A DNA stretch of 64,000 nt. Source: Symbiodinium sp. CCMP2592. Lineage: Eukaryota > Sar > Dinophyceae > Suessiales > Symbiodiniaceae. How positions within the stretch are numbered: position 1 is the stretch's first letter; every line of letters starts with the position of its first letter. The position numbers were made by a program, and so were the translations under genes. The stretch lies in contig CAJNDT010004057.1 in the NCBI GenBank assembly GCA_905221615.1, positions 492,501 to 556,500 on the forward strand. Direction: 5' to 3'. Positions 13,901 to 26,625 of the stretch are shown piece by piece. The notes below the pieces were generated by a model. It was given only the letters and a program-made list of their open reading frames with translations. It did no database searches and was not told where the DNA came from.

Positions 13901-14690
13901 GGTAGATGGGTCCTTTCTCATTTATTCTTCTGGTCCCGGCCTTTGTGCATCCCAGCGCTGTCGGATCCCCACCTCCTGCGCCAAGGAAGCCTTCAGTGAC
14001 AGGGGGCAGGCGGCATCGCGCTGCCAGCAGCGGCTGAACATGATGCTTCATGATGCCATGACGTGAAGTCGGAATTGCGAGAGAAGGCCCCGCTGAAAGG
14101 AGCTTCTTGCTTGCGAGGACGAGTCCGACCAACCACATGTCCAACTTCCAAACCAGACCCGTTGAGAAAGCGTGACATCCCAGCATGCAGGGAGCCTCAT
14201 GTGGCCGGCTAGCTGCCTCCTGGCTGTGACGCACCGCAGTGGACAGCCACCTGGGCTTCTAGCGACAATCTCACCGTGAATATCATGACTTCCGTGTCGC
14301 TCGTAAGCGGGTTCTGCTGTGGTTGTGGTAGCATTCTTGCTTTTCCTCTCATTCGCATTATTCTTGTTGCTCTTGCTTCCGCCCCTGTTGCTGATTGTTG
14401 CTGGTTGGTGCGGCGGTTCCGAAACCATCGGCAAAGCGCTGCAAGCGCTCACAACCCGGATGACGGCCTGTCAAGACTGCAGTGACTATGCCACCTCCGG
14501 TCCCAATTTGGCTGTCTGCACAACTACTCATTGCCGATGTTGTCGCCATCATCATCGTGTTTGTGATCATCATCCTCATCGAAGCATCGCCATCATCCTC
14601 AGCATCTTCATCTCCAGAAATGACCGTTTTCAACCGTAAATCCGAACGGCTGCAACTTGCAGAATCAAAATCGAGCGAAATGTGTGGCAT

Positions 14691-14731
14691 GTGTGTAGCA
14701 CGTGTGTAGCACGTGTGTAGCACGTGTGCAG
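14691..14731 (+). repeat. 11-bp tandem repeat
   Basis: Three perfect copies of GTGTGTAGCAC are followed by a partial fourth. An 11-base period is not frame-preserving, so the repeat is probably non-coding. Confidence 0.85.
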
Positions 14732-15004
14732 TGTGAGATCGCTCTGCCTTGTCCCTCGCAGCCTCGCTCCTGGGCCCCCGGCCCACGTGGCTTGCGGGAG
14801 CTGAGCGTCAACATCAGCTCGCTCTGAGAGGGGAGGACAGAGGAAGTGGAAAATCAAAGTGCCTCCTGCCCTTACTGCACTCACAGGTCCTACAAGGACT
14901 TGCTCCGGGAAGTTTCGCCTCTTTGCTACTCATCTAACTACTGATTTTGGCCGTCTCGAATCCAATGCTACTGGTGCATCTGCGATGAGACTGCATCGTG
15001 CTGC

Positions 15005-15112
15005 ACAAATGTTACCACCACCACGACGACTGCTACTGGTGCTACTGCTGCTGCAAGATGCGGCAAACCTGCTGCTGCTGCTGCTCCTGCTGCTTCCGCC
15101 GCTAATGCTGCG
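15005..15112. repeat. CTG/CCG-rich trinucleotide tract
   Basis: Interrupted CTG units; the purest run is CTGCTGCTGCTG near 15069-15085. Confidence 0.75.
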
Positions 15113-18100
15113 AACAGTACTACGAAGATCGCGATCGCTCTTGCTACTCGACACCTAGACCTAAACTGGTCTCGACAGCGCTCTTGCTTTGCAGCTAGAT
15201 GCTCAAGCATTCTCATATATCCCATCCGTTTTGATGCGGTCTACGATCACGTGCGACCTTTGATTCTTTTTTCGGCCTCGTTCTACATGTAGCTCCAAAA
15301 AAGCTTGTACCATCAACCATCATCAACATAGCTGTACGTAAATTATGAACAGGAAGAAACATGGTGGGCTAACTATGTATGACGGACTTTATGAGCGATG
15401 GTATACTAGACATTGTAATATGCAAGCCAAGTGTGCACGCACATACATATTCATTTGTAACATATACACACAGTGTACCTACAGTTGTATACGGCTACAT
15501 AGCGGCTACCGGCTCTTACGCCGCATCATTTACAGGTATGCAATGATGTTGCTGGAAGAAAACTAGATATGACAATCTGACACAACGCATTGCTGCAGAC
15601 TACCATAAACCAGGCATGTAAGTGTGCTTTGCATTTGCCCTGTCTGTTGATGTTGTTACTGCGATAATTGCGTTCTTTATTTGTTGCTCTCGTAGTCTGA
15701 AAAACATACACAATACACCTCTCCCAATCCCAAATACGGCCCCGCCGGCCAAACAGACAAAACCCCGGGCGAGCCTCGAGTCTGGTTTCTGCCAGGGCCT
15801 CTTCGTCTGACGAGCCCTCTTCTGGACCTTGGAACCCAATGCGATGCTAGAGGTCCAAGATTGGGAGGAACAAACACATAGAAGTTTTGAAGTTGTACTG
15901 AGGGCATGCAGGTACTTTCTGATGCTTTTCCCCGTCCAAACGGAACCGCAGCAAGATCCAAAGTGCAATCAATGTCTACGCTGAGGAGGGTCACGCAGGC
16001 TGGTACCCAGATCCACTGGGTAAGCTTGGGATGATTTCAATACGGGCCTCAAGGATTTTGGGTTGTCAGCGTTGTGCTTCAGCCCAGCTGAGCTTAGAAA
16101 GGAAGATTCCGGAGTAGCGTCTGTGAAAGACCAACGGATCTATTGCGCTCTGCCAGACTAGTAGAAGTAGAAGTTTAGCCGGCCCGCCATCCTCGATCCG
16201 CTCTGCTGCAGCTGTCCTTCGCAGCACAGATAAAATCGAAACACCATTCATGACGGCATCATACGGAATCAAGGACGATCGCGAACAGTAAACCCTAGGA
16301 GCCTAACAAAAATCACAAGCTTAGGGAGTCTGTACAGGAAGTGCGCATTTTGCATGTGTCTTGCTTGAATAGACTACTCGGATTTGGCAGGCCGGGTTGA
16401 AGTCGGTAATCAAGTTGATCTCTAGCGGCTAGCAGGACAGTGCACATCCTCCATCCGATTCACGTGTGGACTGCCGCGTGTCCTTCTCACCTGCACTGGT
16501 CGGGAAGCACCTGTCCAAGGAGAAAGCTTCGAGCGAGTTCCACCTTGATGTAAGACGGCTGTTAGTGTCTAACCGGCATTCAAGTTTCTGTTCGGACTAC
16601 TCAAGGCGATGCAAACCTGAACGCCGAGCTTTCACCTTGCCAGTACAGCCTCGTACAGCCAATTGGCCAATTGACAATCACAAACGAGATGCTCGTTCAG
16701 GAAACGAGCCTTCACACGTAGCACCATCGTCCTGCACGGATTGCCGGCAAAATCAGAAGTTCATGCGAGATGTGAAGGACTACAAGTGCAGAGCCATCGG
16801 CATCGAGCCTTGATCGAAAGATTCTTGGACTTGGGCGATGCCTCCTGCAGCGCAGGCTGTGGTGACTCCCAGCACCTTGGCTGCCTTCCTGTGGGTCCCT
16901 GGCCTCCTCCTGGATCTCCGGAAAGTGCGGGGTGAGCCTGCGAAAAGATCTGTCGACTTTAAGTCTTCAGTAGCCTGGCCTTCTCTGCGAAAGTTGAATT
17001 CAGTGTTTTGAGGCTGACCAGCGCGCGCTAGAGCTCAGCCTCATCAGCCTCAGAGCCTCTTAAGCGCCCTGCCTGGAGAGACTCATCATGGGCGCCTCAA
17101 CAAGTGCACAGAGATGGCCGGACCTTTGGCCCTTGGACCCCGAGGCCCCGAGCTAGGACGTTGAGCTTCGAGCGCGGCGGTGCGTCAACCGCAGTGCATG
17201 TAGGCGGTAGTGCCGGTGGCTCTTCTGGCATCGGCAACCGCCTCTTGTCAGAAAAAAAGCTCCAACCTCAAGGCTCTTCCTCCTCCGAGACTTTACACCC
17301 GCCTCCGCAAAAGCGGACGATAAACTCGACTCCGCCTTTTCAGAATGCATGATGCTGGGCTTCAAGACCTGGAGAAGCTGCACCAGAGGGCAGCGCCTAC
17401 ACGGATCCAGTCGCCGCAGTTCAGCGTGGCGCTAGAACCTTGTGCATTCGACGGATATTTGGAAAGGCTTTCGGCGTGCTTGGGCTCGACGATGTGATGT
17501 GACATACAACAATAGTCGAGGCTTCACCTGCCGCTGGTCTTGCAATAGAGAGAGCCGCTCCCTCTCCCATAACAAAGCTTTGGGAAACCCGGTGGAAGCC
17601 ATTTTGTACAAGTTTCGGCAACCTCATCTTAACGCTGGCCCCTTTATCCCTCATTTGGGCTCTTTCCAAGGCTTCTGGATCCCGCCCATGATGGAAAGCC
17701 CTACAACTTCGTTACTTCACCCTCGGCGTCAGCCTGAGACCTACGGACTGCCCGCCCCCCTCAAAAGCCCTTACAGAGTAGTCCTAGACCCGCCAGGGGC
17801 CAGGCTGATTTTTAGGAAGGTGCCCCACTTCGATCCCGCATCCATGATGTAGAACTGATCGCTCTCCTGCAGGTTCTTCCGATCATGTGACATCCCATGT
17901 CGCAAGAATCGTGAACGTTATGACACCTGTGATGCAAATTCTTGTGACTTGCCCAAAGGCTCTTCTGGTGTTTCCTCATATCCTCTCGCTGGCTGCATCT
18001 CAACGTGACTAGTTTTGAGCGCATAGCAAGGTTCTCGAAACCCTTGATCCCTCACTGTCGTGAGTGAAATAAAAAAATCACCACTGACGAATATTCCGAA

Positions 18101-18277
18101 ACATTCCTCAAATGTCTCAATCGGACCCTTTCCTGGTCGTGCACGACATTGAAGTGCGAACGCGAGGCGATAGGCTCCGTCATGGGAAAGTCGGGCACCA
18201 GCGTCCTTCCGGGTCCGATGAGAAGGGAGTGCTTACTTCAAAATCCGATGCTTCAGGGCAGGAATGTGCAAGATCAA

Positions 18278-18300
18278 GCCGACAGCAAAGTGCTGTCGGC
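18278..18300. other. Perfect 10-bp hairpin
   Basis: GCCGACAGCA (18278-18287) and TGCTGTCGGC (18291-18300) are exact inverted arms around the loop AAG. It is GC-rich and would be a stable stem in RNA. No gene is recognised next to it. Confidence 0.6.
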
Positions 18301-21300
18301 CTGTCTCCTCCCCAGGGAATCGCACGGTGTAGTGCTGAAATGTGCGAGCGTGCCATTGCACAGCTTGCCGAAGTCAGAAGCAAGGAACACTGCTGCGCCC
18401 CAAAGAGTGAGATTGCTCGGTTCTCCCAGGGAGGCTTCCACGAGTCTTTTTGACAGGTACGAGGAAACCCGATGCTTTAATAGCAACAGCACGGTCCTCC
18501 GGGACGAGCTGCGGCCGAACTTTGTGACGCCACTGAAGCGAGTGCCTGGGATCAGATTCTTAGCAGGCTCTGGGACCTAGCATAGCATGTCTGCAGATTG
18601 ACGGAAAACTCCAAGTGTCGAAGGCAAGTCGCTTGAACCTGAAGCAAGCGGAGACCTGAAAGACCAACCTAACCAATCTTTCGACCGCGAAACCGCTGAG
18701 CCCTGCCAAACCACTGAGGCCTTAATAAACCCTTCACAGATCCAAAAACTTGTCCTTAGAAGATGAACACCAACACTCGTCAACGCTCAAATGCTGACAC
18801 GAGTAGGACTGGGCTGACTGGACCGTACCTGTCCCGTCTGCCTACGAGTCAACCAATTAGAGTTGATGAAGGGACCGGGAGGAGGGGCCGCAGCCTGACC
18901 AAACCCGAGGGTTGAAGGAGCATCCAAAGAGAATCAACTCGATCGGAAGCTTTCGGTAGCCGAGCACCGCGCCGTTTGCCACCACCACCAGCGCCGGCAG
19001 CGAGAGCAGATCGGCTCCACCCTCCAGGTCAAGGATTCTGGACAATCAGACTGCAGACCCATGCTACATCGGTTGTTTACGCTGCTTGTCCTTCGTGCCA
19101 AAGAAACATGTAACGTGTGGGAGGAACGGTCGGCACAAGGACCTTTCCAGTCCTTGTGCTTGAGGTGCGACTGTGCGACGAGACCGCATATCCGACAATC
19201 CCATCCTCCGGACACGGGGAAAACCTGGAGAGAATGAAGAACAATGGGTAAAACGAGAGACTAATCCAGGAAATCCAAGCGGAATTGCAATAACATATCA
19301 AAGATAGATGTTCTACTTGGTGCGTACGGTATGTTCTGTTGGCTGTGTAACTGTCGGATAGACTTAGTTCTGGCTACCACAGCCCATCTCTGTTCCCTTT
19401 CAGATCTTGCACTCTGGCCTCCCCTGATCGTGGTGAGCTCGGGGTTGCCTGGGCTAAGGGCCAAGCCGGAAGCACCGAGGCCTTTGCGAGCCGGCGGCCT
19501 GCGCCTTCTCTTCCTCGCCCTCGCCGGGCAGAGACACCGCGGGTTGGTCGCTTCCTAAGTCACCTGGGCGGCACGGCTCCGTTGCTGCGCTGGGCCGGGG
19601 TTTTGGAGGGCTCGTCAAGCGCTGTTCTGCAGCTGGGGAACCGCTGACGATACGGCAGGCCAAAGCTTTTCGCGTGGCCGCGATGCAGCTGTCAACCTGA
19701 TTACAAAGTCACTCACAAACCATGAGAAGGCCTCGTCATGCCACATGCTGAGCAATGCACAGTGAGCAGGGCAGACTCCCGCATCGCATTGTCCACCTTG
19801 CCCGCCGGATTTTGAAAGAGAGCTCATCCGCAATGGAAGCCATGTGCGACCACACCTCGTCGGTCACGGAGTTCCACCAGGGCCGGTGCCTCCAGCTCGG
19901 ATACTTAACATAAGCTCAACAAATGGCTCAGCACAGGATCTGAGGCCTCCGGATACCCAGACTTGCGAGCGCGCAGGACCGAAAGCAAGCGAAACCGAAG
20001 ATTCGTTTAGACATGCGTGGGCCAGCAATGTCCGGAATTGGCGCAGAGTAGGAACCAGAAACCCAGCGATGGACATGGCCCGGCGACGGGCCGGGCCACT
20101 CCATAAACACTCTGAACTCTGAAAGCCCGGAGCTGAGCCGTCCGGCATTGCACACAGCTCGCTGGTGTACTCCTCCCATACCTTGGTGGACTCATGTTCC
20201 GCTGGGCGAAGCCACGGTCATCACAGTCTGGATTCTACAGTAGCTCTGCTTGCACCTGAGCGGAAGGCCCTTCGGCGTCGGGGTCCCTCACGTGGCCGGT
20301 CAGCGGCCCCTTCCCCGCACATTCAGATCAAGGCTCCGGATGCCAGGCACGTCAGAGCCGCATGCACAGGTAGGATCCTGCCTGCTGGATGCCGAACATC
20401 GATAGGCGTAGGGATCGCCATATCGATATCGTTCGAGGGGCTGTGGGCGAACCTGCTGAGAATCTCACATGAAAACACACAACCTGGGGCAACTCCCGAA
20501 CAGACAACGGACACTACTCCAAAACGTGGCCGAAGACGTCGTCGTTAGAGCAGCTAGGGCAACACAACCCACGCAACCCTGGCTCTGGCGTGACTTGGCA
20601 GCGCACGGTACCCACGGCTGCAGCGTTGTGGGCGTCTGGAGGGAAGGTTTGTTGATTGTTTCAAAGTGTTTCCGCTGGCGATGCGAGAATAAAGGAATCG
20701 CTCTGAATGCAATCAAACGCGGTGATGGTATCCAAATTGTCTCTACATGGAGTTCACCAGAAGGATCCCAAAGCTCCTGGTAACACTTCGACGTAAAATT
20801 ACAGGAGGCAAAGCGCAAGTGCAGCCCTCCCTCCTGCAGCTGCGATGGCCCAGAGGTTCCGGACGCCCTCCTGCAGCGTAGCCCGACTCCGCCGCTCTTC
20901 TACGCAGAGCCTTGAATGTCTTAAAGACTGCAGCATACTGCAGCTATGAGCAGATCTTCGGATCCAAGCCTGAAGTTTCCTGAAGCCGCTTCCTGCCTCC
21001 TGCTGGTCTCTGCGACATCCTCGTGCTCGCCACCTGGAGCTAGGAAGGGCTGGCCGGCGTGCAAGGCCAATACACAGGACGAAAGAGGGGAGCTACCCTT
21101 AAGAACGCAAAAAGACGCGCTTTCCGTTGCTGAGCCCAGCGCTCGAACGACGCGAGAGGGCACGTGGCGGCAGAGGGACCTGGAAGCACAACACGCAGAC
21201 ACAAATGCAACAAGAATCAGAATCTATCGGCACGACGCACCGCTGGATTGATGCGATCGACAGGGGCCGGTGCGCCGGAAGAGGGGGGATGCCTCACGCG

Positions 21301-22418
21301 GGCCGTGCCTCGTCCAGGTCGATGACCTCATCGTCTGCTGGGTTCGACCTGCCAGGAAGGCCCTGCGGGCGCTCTTTGGCCCAGGATGCCGTGCCGTCTT
21401 TGGACACTGGGCAATATGGAGTTGGGCTTAGCTTCTGCGGCATTATGCGGCCTTCCTTGGCCATCTCTGACAAAAAGCAGTGCCCACTCTTGCCTGTAGA
21501 TGCAGGTTGAAATGTCCTGCATCACCTGCACAGCAAGAGTAGATTGTGCTGCAGTTCTGGCCCGCCTGGTGCATTCGGCCTGTGAAACAAGCAGGTTGAG
21601 ACCGTTGAGACCATCACTGTTTGCTCCAGACATGGAGCACTTGCGATATGGTGGCGACGCCGATGCGGGCATTGATTCAGGACCCGGGCAAGACATGCGC
21701 TCCCTCAGCCTCGTCGATGAGCATGTCTAAGATATCCGAGATCCTCACACAGCGGTGGTGGACTTTGAGATGGAAACTTATTCACCATGACTGACAGGTA
21801 AAGTCTCGATACTGATCGTCGAAATCAAAGGTGGAAATCAAAGGCGGGCAAAACAATGACACAGCCAGCAGTGTGAACAGGATTCTGTGTTGGTTTCAGG
21901 GGCTTCTCGCCTTTCATGGGATGGTTGTTGATTCTGTGAGTCGCTGTGCTCGCCGTCGATGTCGTTGTCTTCGCCGTTGCTAGTATTCAATCACTGGCGT
22001 CGATCGGTGTTGCGTTTTCTTTAGCTGCAATTCAAAAGGAAACAACCGCGAATATCTATCTAGGTCCTTCACGACTTTGCCAAACGCCCGAAAAAAAAAA
22101 AAAAACGACAGACCCTGATGCCTTACCAAAATATCTATCAAGCCACCTGTTGTGGCCCCGCAGAAGCGTCTGCCAGGCGAACTTGGTCACCTGCATTCAG
22201 CCCGCTCTGCTGAGCTGAGACCCAAGTCCCCTGCCTGAAGAGGAAGAAGCGAAAGGAACAAATTAACGATGAGGCGGAGACGAACAGGTATAGGCTTGCA
22301 TCTGAAAGAAGCCGAGGCCAAGCAAACAGTAAAAGCACTATCCATCTTCGTATCCATCACACCCATCACTCATATCTTCATCAGGATGCGCCATGCGAGA
22401 ACCTGAGGCTAGTGAATC
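18301..22418. other. Gene-poor stretch
   Basis: No gene is recognised. Frames around 19844-20195, 20465-20818 and 21328-21696 overlap on opposite strands and have no recognisable motif. Confidence 0.5.
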
Positions 22419-22443
22419 AAAGCCAAGCCAAGCCAAGCCAAAC
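22419..22443 (+). repeat. (AAGCC)n pentanucleotide repeat
   Basis: Five consecutive AAGCC-type units, the last one degenerate. Confidence 0.8.
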
Positions 22444-22484
22444 CATTTGAATCACAATCTTTTAACTTTATTCACCGTAATTTA

Positions 22485-22712
22485 AAAGGGAAACCCCATC
22501 TGATGGGAAAACCGAATCTAATGGGAAAACTCTTTCTAAAAAGGAAAACCCTTTTAGACCTATCTAGTAGAAAAGCCGCATCTAATCGAGGACCCTATCT
22601 GATAGGAAAAAGCCCTGTCTATTACCTAAACCCTATAGACAAGAAAAACCTATCCAATAGAAAGACGCCTATCTAATGAAACAACCCGAATCTAATAGGA
22701 ACCCGATCTAAA
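22485..22712 (+). repeat. Degenerate short-period minisatellite
   Basis: About ten diverged copies of a unit containing AACCC, then ATCTAATAGGAAA, at a variable spacing of roughly 18-30 bases. Clear copies include TCTGATGGGAAAAC, TCTAATGGGAAAAC, TCTGATAGGAAAAA and TCCAATAGAAAGAC. It is A-rich relative to its surroundings and runs into the telomere-like motif that follows. Confidence 0.7.
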
Positions 22713-22737
22713 TCCTAAGTTGTTTCGTATTTGAAAC

Positions 22738-22757
22738 CCCACCCTAAACCCTAAACC
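22738..22757 (-). repeat. Telomere-like CCCTAAA motifs
   Basis: CCCTAAACCCTAAACC lies immediately after the minisatellite. It is the reverse complement of TTTAGGG, opposite in orientation to the motif near 9.68 kb. Confidence 0.65.
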
Positions 22758-22856
22758 TGTCCAGTCTGCACGAACGAGCGCTGCAACAGTAGGCGCTGAA
22801 ACGGCTTGGTGAACGGGCAAAAGGGAAGAGAGGGGTCACAGGAGCAGGCTGGCGCC

Positions 22857-22923
22857 TACTGCTACTGCTGCTGCTGCTCCTGCTGCTGCTCCTGCTCCTG
22901 CTGCCTCTACTCCTGCTCCTACC
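22857..22923 (+). repeat. CTG/CTC trinucleotide tract
   Basis: Nearly continuous CTG and CTC triplets. Confidence 0.85.
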
Positions 22924-23656
22924 ACTGCTAGGACGACGAGGACATGCACAACAGTTTTTATGTCACTCCTAATTATTCCGGACACCCAGCGGCAACAGCA
23001 CAGCAGTCACACCAACAAGACACACCCCGAGACCAGAAGCAGCGGCATTCACGGAGAAGAAGTGCATTGAAGAAATGACGCAGGATGCCCTAGATTTGAC
23101 CGACCAGCCTGGTGGGAGAACTGAGGATCCACCTGCGGCTTCAGAACAACAGTGGCTCTCGAAACAGAACGGACTTCCTCAGAGTTATCCTGCTGCGGCA
23201 ATGCCATGGCAATGCCAGACAGACAACTCCATGCGGCAGCAGGTGCTGCACGTCAAGTGTCACGCAATCTTGTGAATGCGCGCCTGCCTTGGGTGATGTG
23301 AAAAACATGCCGCTGCGCGATAAGAGACCGCTGCCCGATAAGAGAAGGGTTGGACGGGCGCCAGTAGCGAGAGACGGAGCGAGAGAGATGCAACGAGAAC
23401 CTGTGTTGACCAATGGATGCCCGGTTGGGAAACCCAAGCCGCATGCGAAGTGTGAAACTGGCTACATTCGAGGGATTGCCTGGGAAGTCTCCGGCCCAAC
23501 ACATGCTAAAATCGACTTAGAGGAGATTGGTTAGAGACCTCTTCTTCCTTGCCACAGTCTACCCCGAACTCCCATCAGGGCCCCTGCTCGCAGTCGAAGC
23601 CGTCGGACTAAGTCCATCCTTTAGGGCGACAGCTTTGGGCTCAAAGCCTGTAAGCT

Positions 23657-24331
23657 TTGGGGTTGAGCGTCTTCTGCTTGGGGACGTACTTCGACCCTCG
23701 TAGCTACTGTAGTGCCAAATGCTTCGAGTCTTCCGGTGGCTTGCCGCTGACTTCCCAGAGAAGCAAACCTCACCGAACGCTTGCGAACTCCAGGTTGCCC
23801 CTAACGAGCTGGAGCCCAGCAGCTTTGGCTTTCCTCAGTGCAGGCAAGGTGCGGACAGCGGCCGACAAGGTAGAAGTTCTCGAAGGCCTCGCGGGCATTT
23901 CGAAGTGGCTCTTCAAACTTGGAGAGAAGACACGAATTCCTCCTGTACTTTGCAAGGGCTCCAGTGTTCCTCGAACCCCTGATATTTTTTTCGACGTTAT
24001 GAGATGCCTCGACCAAGTCCGGCCAAGCAATCTTGTAGAGGTGGATGAAGTTGCTGTCCCAGAATTTCGCACCCAGCTTGCCCTCGGCTTCTGCACTCTC
24101 AGTGTTGGAATAGCGGGGCCCTTCAAAGCTCTCAGGCCGAAGCGGTCTCCAGCGGCCGAGGCGTATCCTTTCAGAACTCACCGAGTCTGTGCTGAGCTGT
24201 CGATCCGGGTGCAAGCCGGCAGGTTGCGCACGCGGCCTGCCACATCTGCTTCCAGGAGCGCAGCGCATCAGCATGGAGCCTGGCAGCTGGCCAGCGGCAA
24301 GTGCAGTCCAAGGCAAGAGCCCTACATGTAG
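23657..24331 (+). CDS. Low-confidence ORF (224 codons), unknown
   Basis: This is the longest frame in its neighbourhood. Residues about 55-155 read as plausible globular sequence with mixed hydrophobic and charged positions, but no family is recognised. An opposing 171-codon frame (23801-24316, -) covers the same bases, so either or both may be chance. I cannot assign a function, and no flanking splice sites were confirmed. Confidence 0.2.
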   Translation: MGLSVFCLGTYFDPRSYCSAKCFESSGGLPLTSQRSKPHRTLANSRLPLTSWSPAALAFLSAGKVRTAADKVEVLEGLAGISKWLFKLGEKTRIPPVLCKGSSVPRTPDIFFDVMRCLDQVRPSNLVEVDEVAVPEFRTQLALGFCTLSVGIAGPFKALRPKRSPAAEAYPFRTHRVCAELSIRVQAGRLRTRPATSASRSAAHQHGAWQLASGKCSPRQEPYM

Positions 24332-25339
24332 TTCCTGTACAGCAAGGTGCTTAGGGCGCTGGCTTTTCCAGCAAGCGCGACTTCTGCCTTTTCGCGAGAA
24401 CCTGCAGGCTGCATGCGGGAAAGCATTCTCACTCTAAACACGAGCTACGGTCAGGAAGGAGAATAAGCAAGATAAAAGTAACCTGAACCCAAGTCGATGC
24501 CGAGCCCTCGGGGCCCTCGGTGCCTTCAGGGCCACCTCAGCCCAAGGCCTCGGAATGCGGAGCCGAGTTTGAGAATAGGCAGCAGCCGTAGCCATAGGAG
24601 GGTCAATTTCTTCGCTGCTGTCCTGAGGCTACTGCCTGGTTCTCTCAAGGCAGAGCAGGAGCGACCTAAGCGACGCAAGTCTCCGGTTCTGCAGTTTACT
24701 CCTTTCGGGGCTGTGACACTGTCCAATCCGAAAATGCTTGGCCAGCGGCCCACGGGAAAGCTGCAGTTGGCCTCCTAAAGACCGGAAGGTCTGGTCAAGC
24801 AGTGCTCGGTCGCCCTGACGAAACGGAGCACCACAGAGTGGAATAATGCGTTGCTGTGGCTGAGCCGCACTTCTCCCGCCTTGACCTCGAGGAAGACGCA
24901 GTAGAAGTGCAGCTCAAAGATCTCAGTTGGAGTCAGCCAGGGCCCCGCAAGTTCGGTGGCACTCTAATGTGACATGAACTGCGTCATCACTGCTTTCCCG
25001 GCTGTGCGACTAGGGGTGACTGGGGGTCATCTGGCCTCATGACACTTCTGCTCGAATCTGCCCACAGCATCTTGCCAACACCTCAGTGAACTGAAGTTGG
25101 ATGTGGTGTACTGCATGAAGGCTCGCGACGCGAGCAGGGGACACCGGATAAAGACCTCAGCCTCTGCCTACAAATGAAGCAACTTTCACATCCTTTCAAA
25201 TTGGACAGAAACAGGACGAAGGACGAACTCCGCCGCTACATGGACCTGGGGCCGCCACTGAAGCAGCTCTGCCCCCACATCCTCGCCAGATACACATTAC
25301 GACATTTGCAGCGAAACTGAGCCGAGCCAGGAAAGGACG

Positions 25340-25860
25340 TCAAATGCTTTTGATGTTCCCGGGCACCAAGCCTCGAGGATGGCGCCCTCGGACCTCGGAT
25401 TCTTGACAGTCACTGCGACTATACTCGCCAATCCTGAATTCCGCTCCTGATGCCGAGTATGACTGATGATGACCATGCTGCTGATGATGCTGATACCGAC
25501 GCTGGTGTTGATGCTGATGCTGCGGCTGGCGATGAGGATGATGATGATGATGATGATTATTACGATTATTACGATGATGATGATGGTGGTGGTGGTGGTG
25601 ATGATGATGATGATGCCGATGATGATGAGATGGCGATAGCGACGAAGACGACGGCAAAGACGAGACGAGGAGGAGCAGGAGAAAAACAAGGAGGACGCGG
25701 ACCACGACGAGGACGAGCACAAGCAGTACGGCCACGACCACCACAACCTGACCATGACCATCACGACCGTCACGATCACCACGACTACGACGACCACCAT
25801 GGCGACGAGCAACGCGATCACAACTACGACTACTACCGGGGACTCCTGTAATGAGATGAG
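25340..25860. repeat. GAT/GAC-rich degenerate microsatellite region
   Basis: Dense GAT/GAC triplets at 25450-25650 followed by CGA/CCA/ACG triplets to 25850. Asp-rich and His-rich frames across it are artefacts. Confidence 0.8.
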
Positions 25861-26145
25861 GATGAGAATATTGTCCTTACGATTATGGAGCCCTCTCCTT
25901 CGTCCGCCCCTGAAGCGACGAGTCGATTTCACCTCGTTGCGGCTCCGAGCTGCTGCGCCGCCCGAAGGCCACGCTGCACGGCTTGGCCGAAGCGGCGGAC
26001 TGGGCCCTGGCGGAGGCGACTTTAGTGTTTTCGTAGTTTACCAAATTTAGGGCCTAGGAACTGGTGCTTCCAGGTATGGACAACATTGAGGTCTGTGAGC
26101 CTCTGCAGGTCGAATCCAGCCAGTTGAATTTTCGAAAAACGCTTG

Positions 26146-26625
26146 CTACTTTTCCTTCGAAGGTGTGGGCAATGCACTTTGCTGAATCCAGGCTGCTTGT
26201 GTGACACTCATGATACGCTTAACGTTTTCGGCAAAGCCCACACTTCCTCCAACCATCGGCAGGTTGAAGTGTTTGTGCAACCCGTCTGCTACGATGCGAA
26301 GTCTTCCCAGACCTCTTGTCCGGCATCTTTTCTGCTGCAGAACTTGAAGGAGAAGGTCATAAAACTGCCGCACCGTACCACGGAGCCGCGCTACGACGGC
26401 CTCCTCTGCGTTGGACAGCAAGAACTCGAGACTCCTCGATGGAAGCCCAGTCTCAAACCCCTCCCTATCGCGGCGTGGCAGTTGGCCCGGCCTCTCCACG
26501 TCTGCATACGGTCTCAAGAAATCGACGGCCGCTCGAGCTGCCTGAAAGCACCAATTCAGTAGGCGGAGCAACACAAGGCATGTGGGCTGGCTACAAAAAT
26601 CGAACACCTTGACCAGCCAACTCAC
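26146..26625 (-). CDS. Low-confidence ORF (159 codons), unknown
   Basis: The translation has amphipathic, helix-like stretches (for example AEEAVVARLRGTV and FYDLLLQVLQQK) and reads more like protein than most frames here. No domain is recognised. Opposing frames exist at 26143-26562 and 26316-26612. It could be one exon of a longer gene; I did not find confident splice partners. Confidence 0.25.
   Translation of the reverse strand: MSWLVKVFDFCSQPTCLVLLRLLNWCFQAARAAVDFLRPYADVERPGQLPRRDREGFETGLPSRSLEFLLSNAEEAVVARLRGTVRQFYDLLLQVLQQKRCRTRGLGRLRIVADGLHKHFNLPMVGGSVGFAENVKRIMSVTQAAWIQQSALPTPSKEK

Larger units (their letters stand above)
10947..18277. other. Gene-poor stretch
   Basis: No gene is recognised. 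It contains a C-rich run (11831-11848), a GTC/CTG-rich tract and short direct repeats listed separately. Frames of 120-215 codons at 12405-12986 and 13101-13772 overlap other long frames on both strands and show no domain motif. Confidence 0.55.

Noticed and set aside
23630..23655. TTTGGGCTCAAA resembling the spliced-leader 3' end
   Set aside because: The match is short and imperfect and is not followed by a recognisable coding start.
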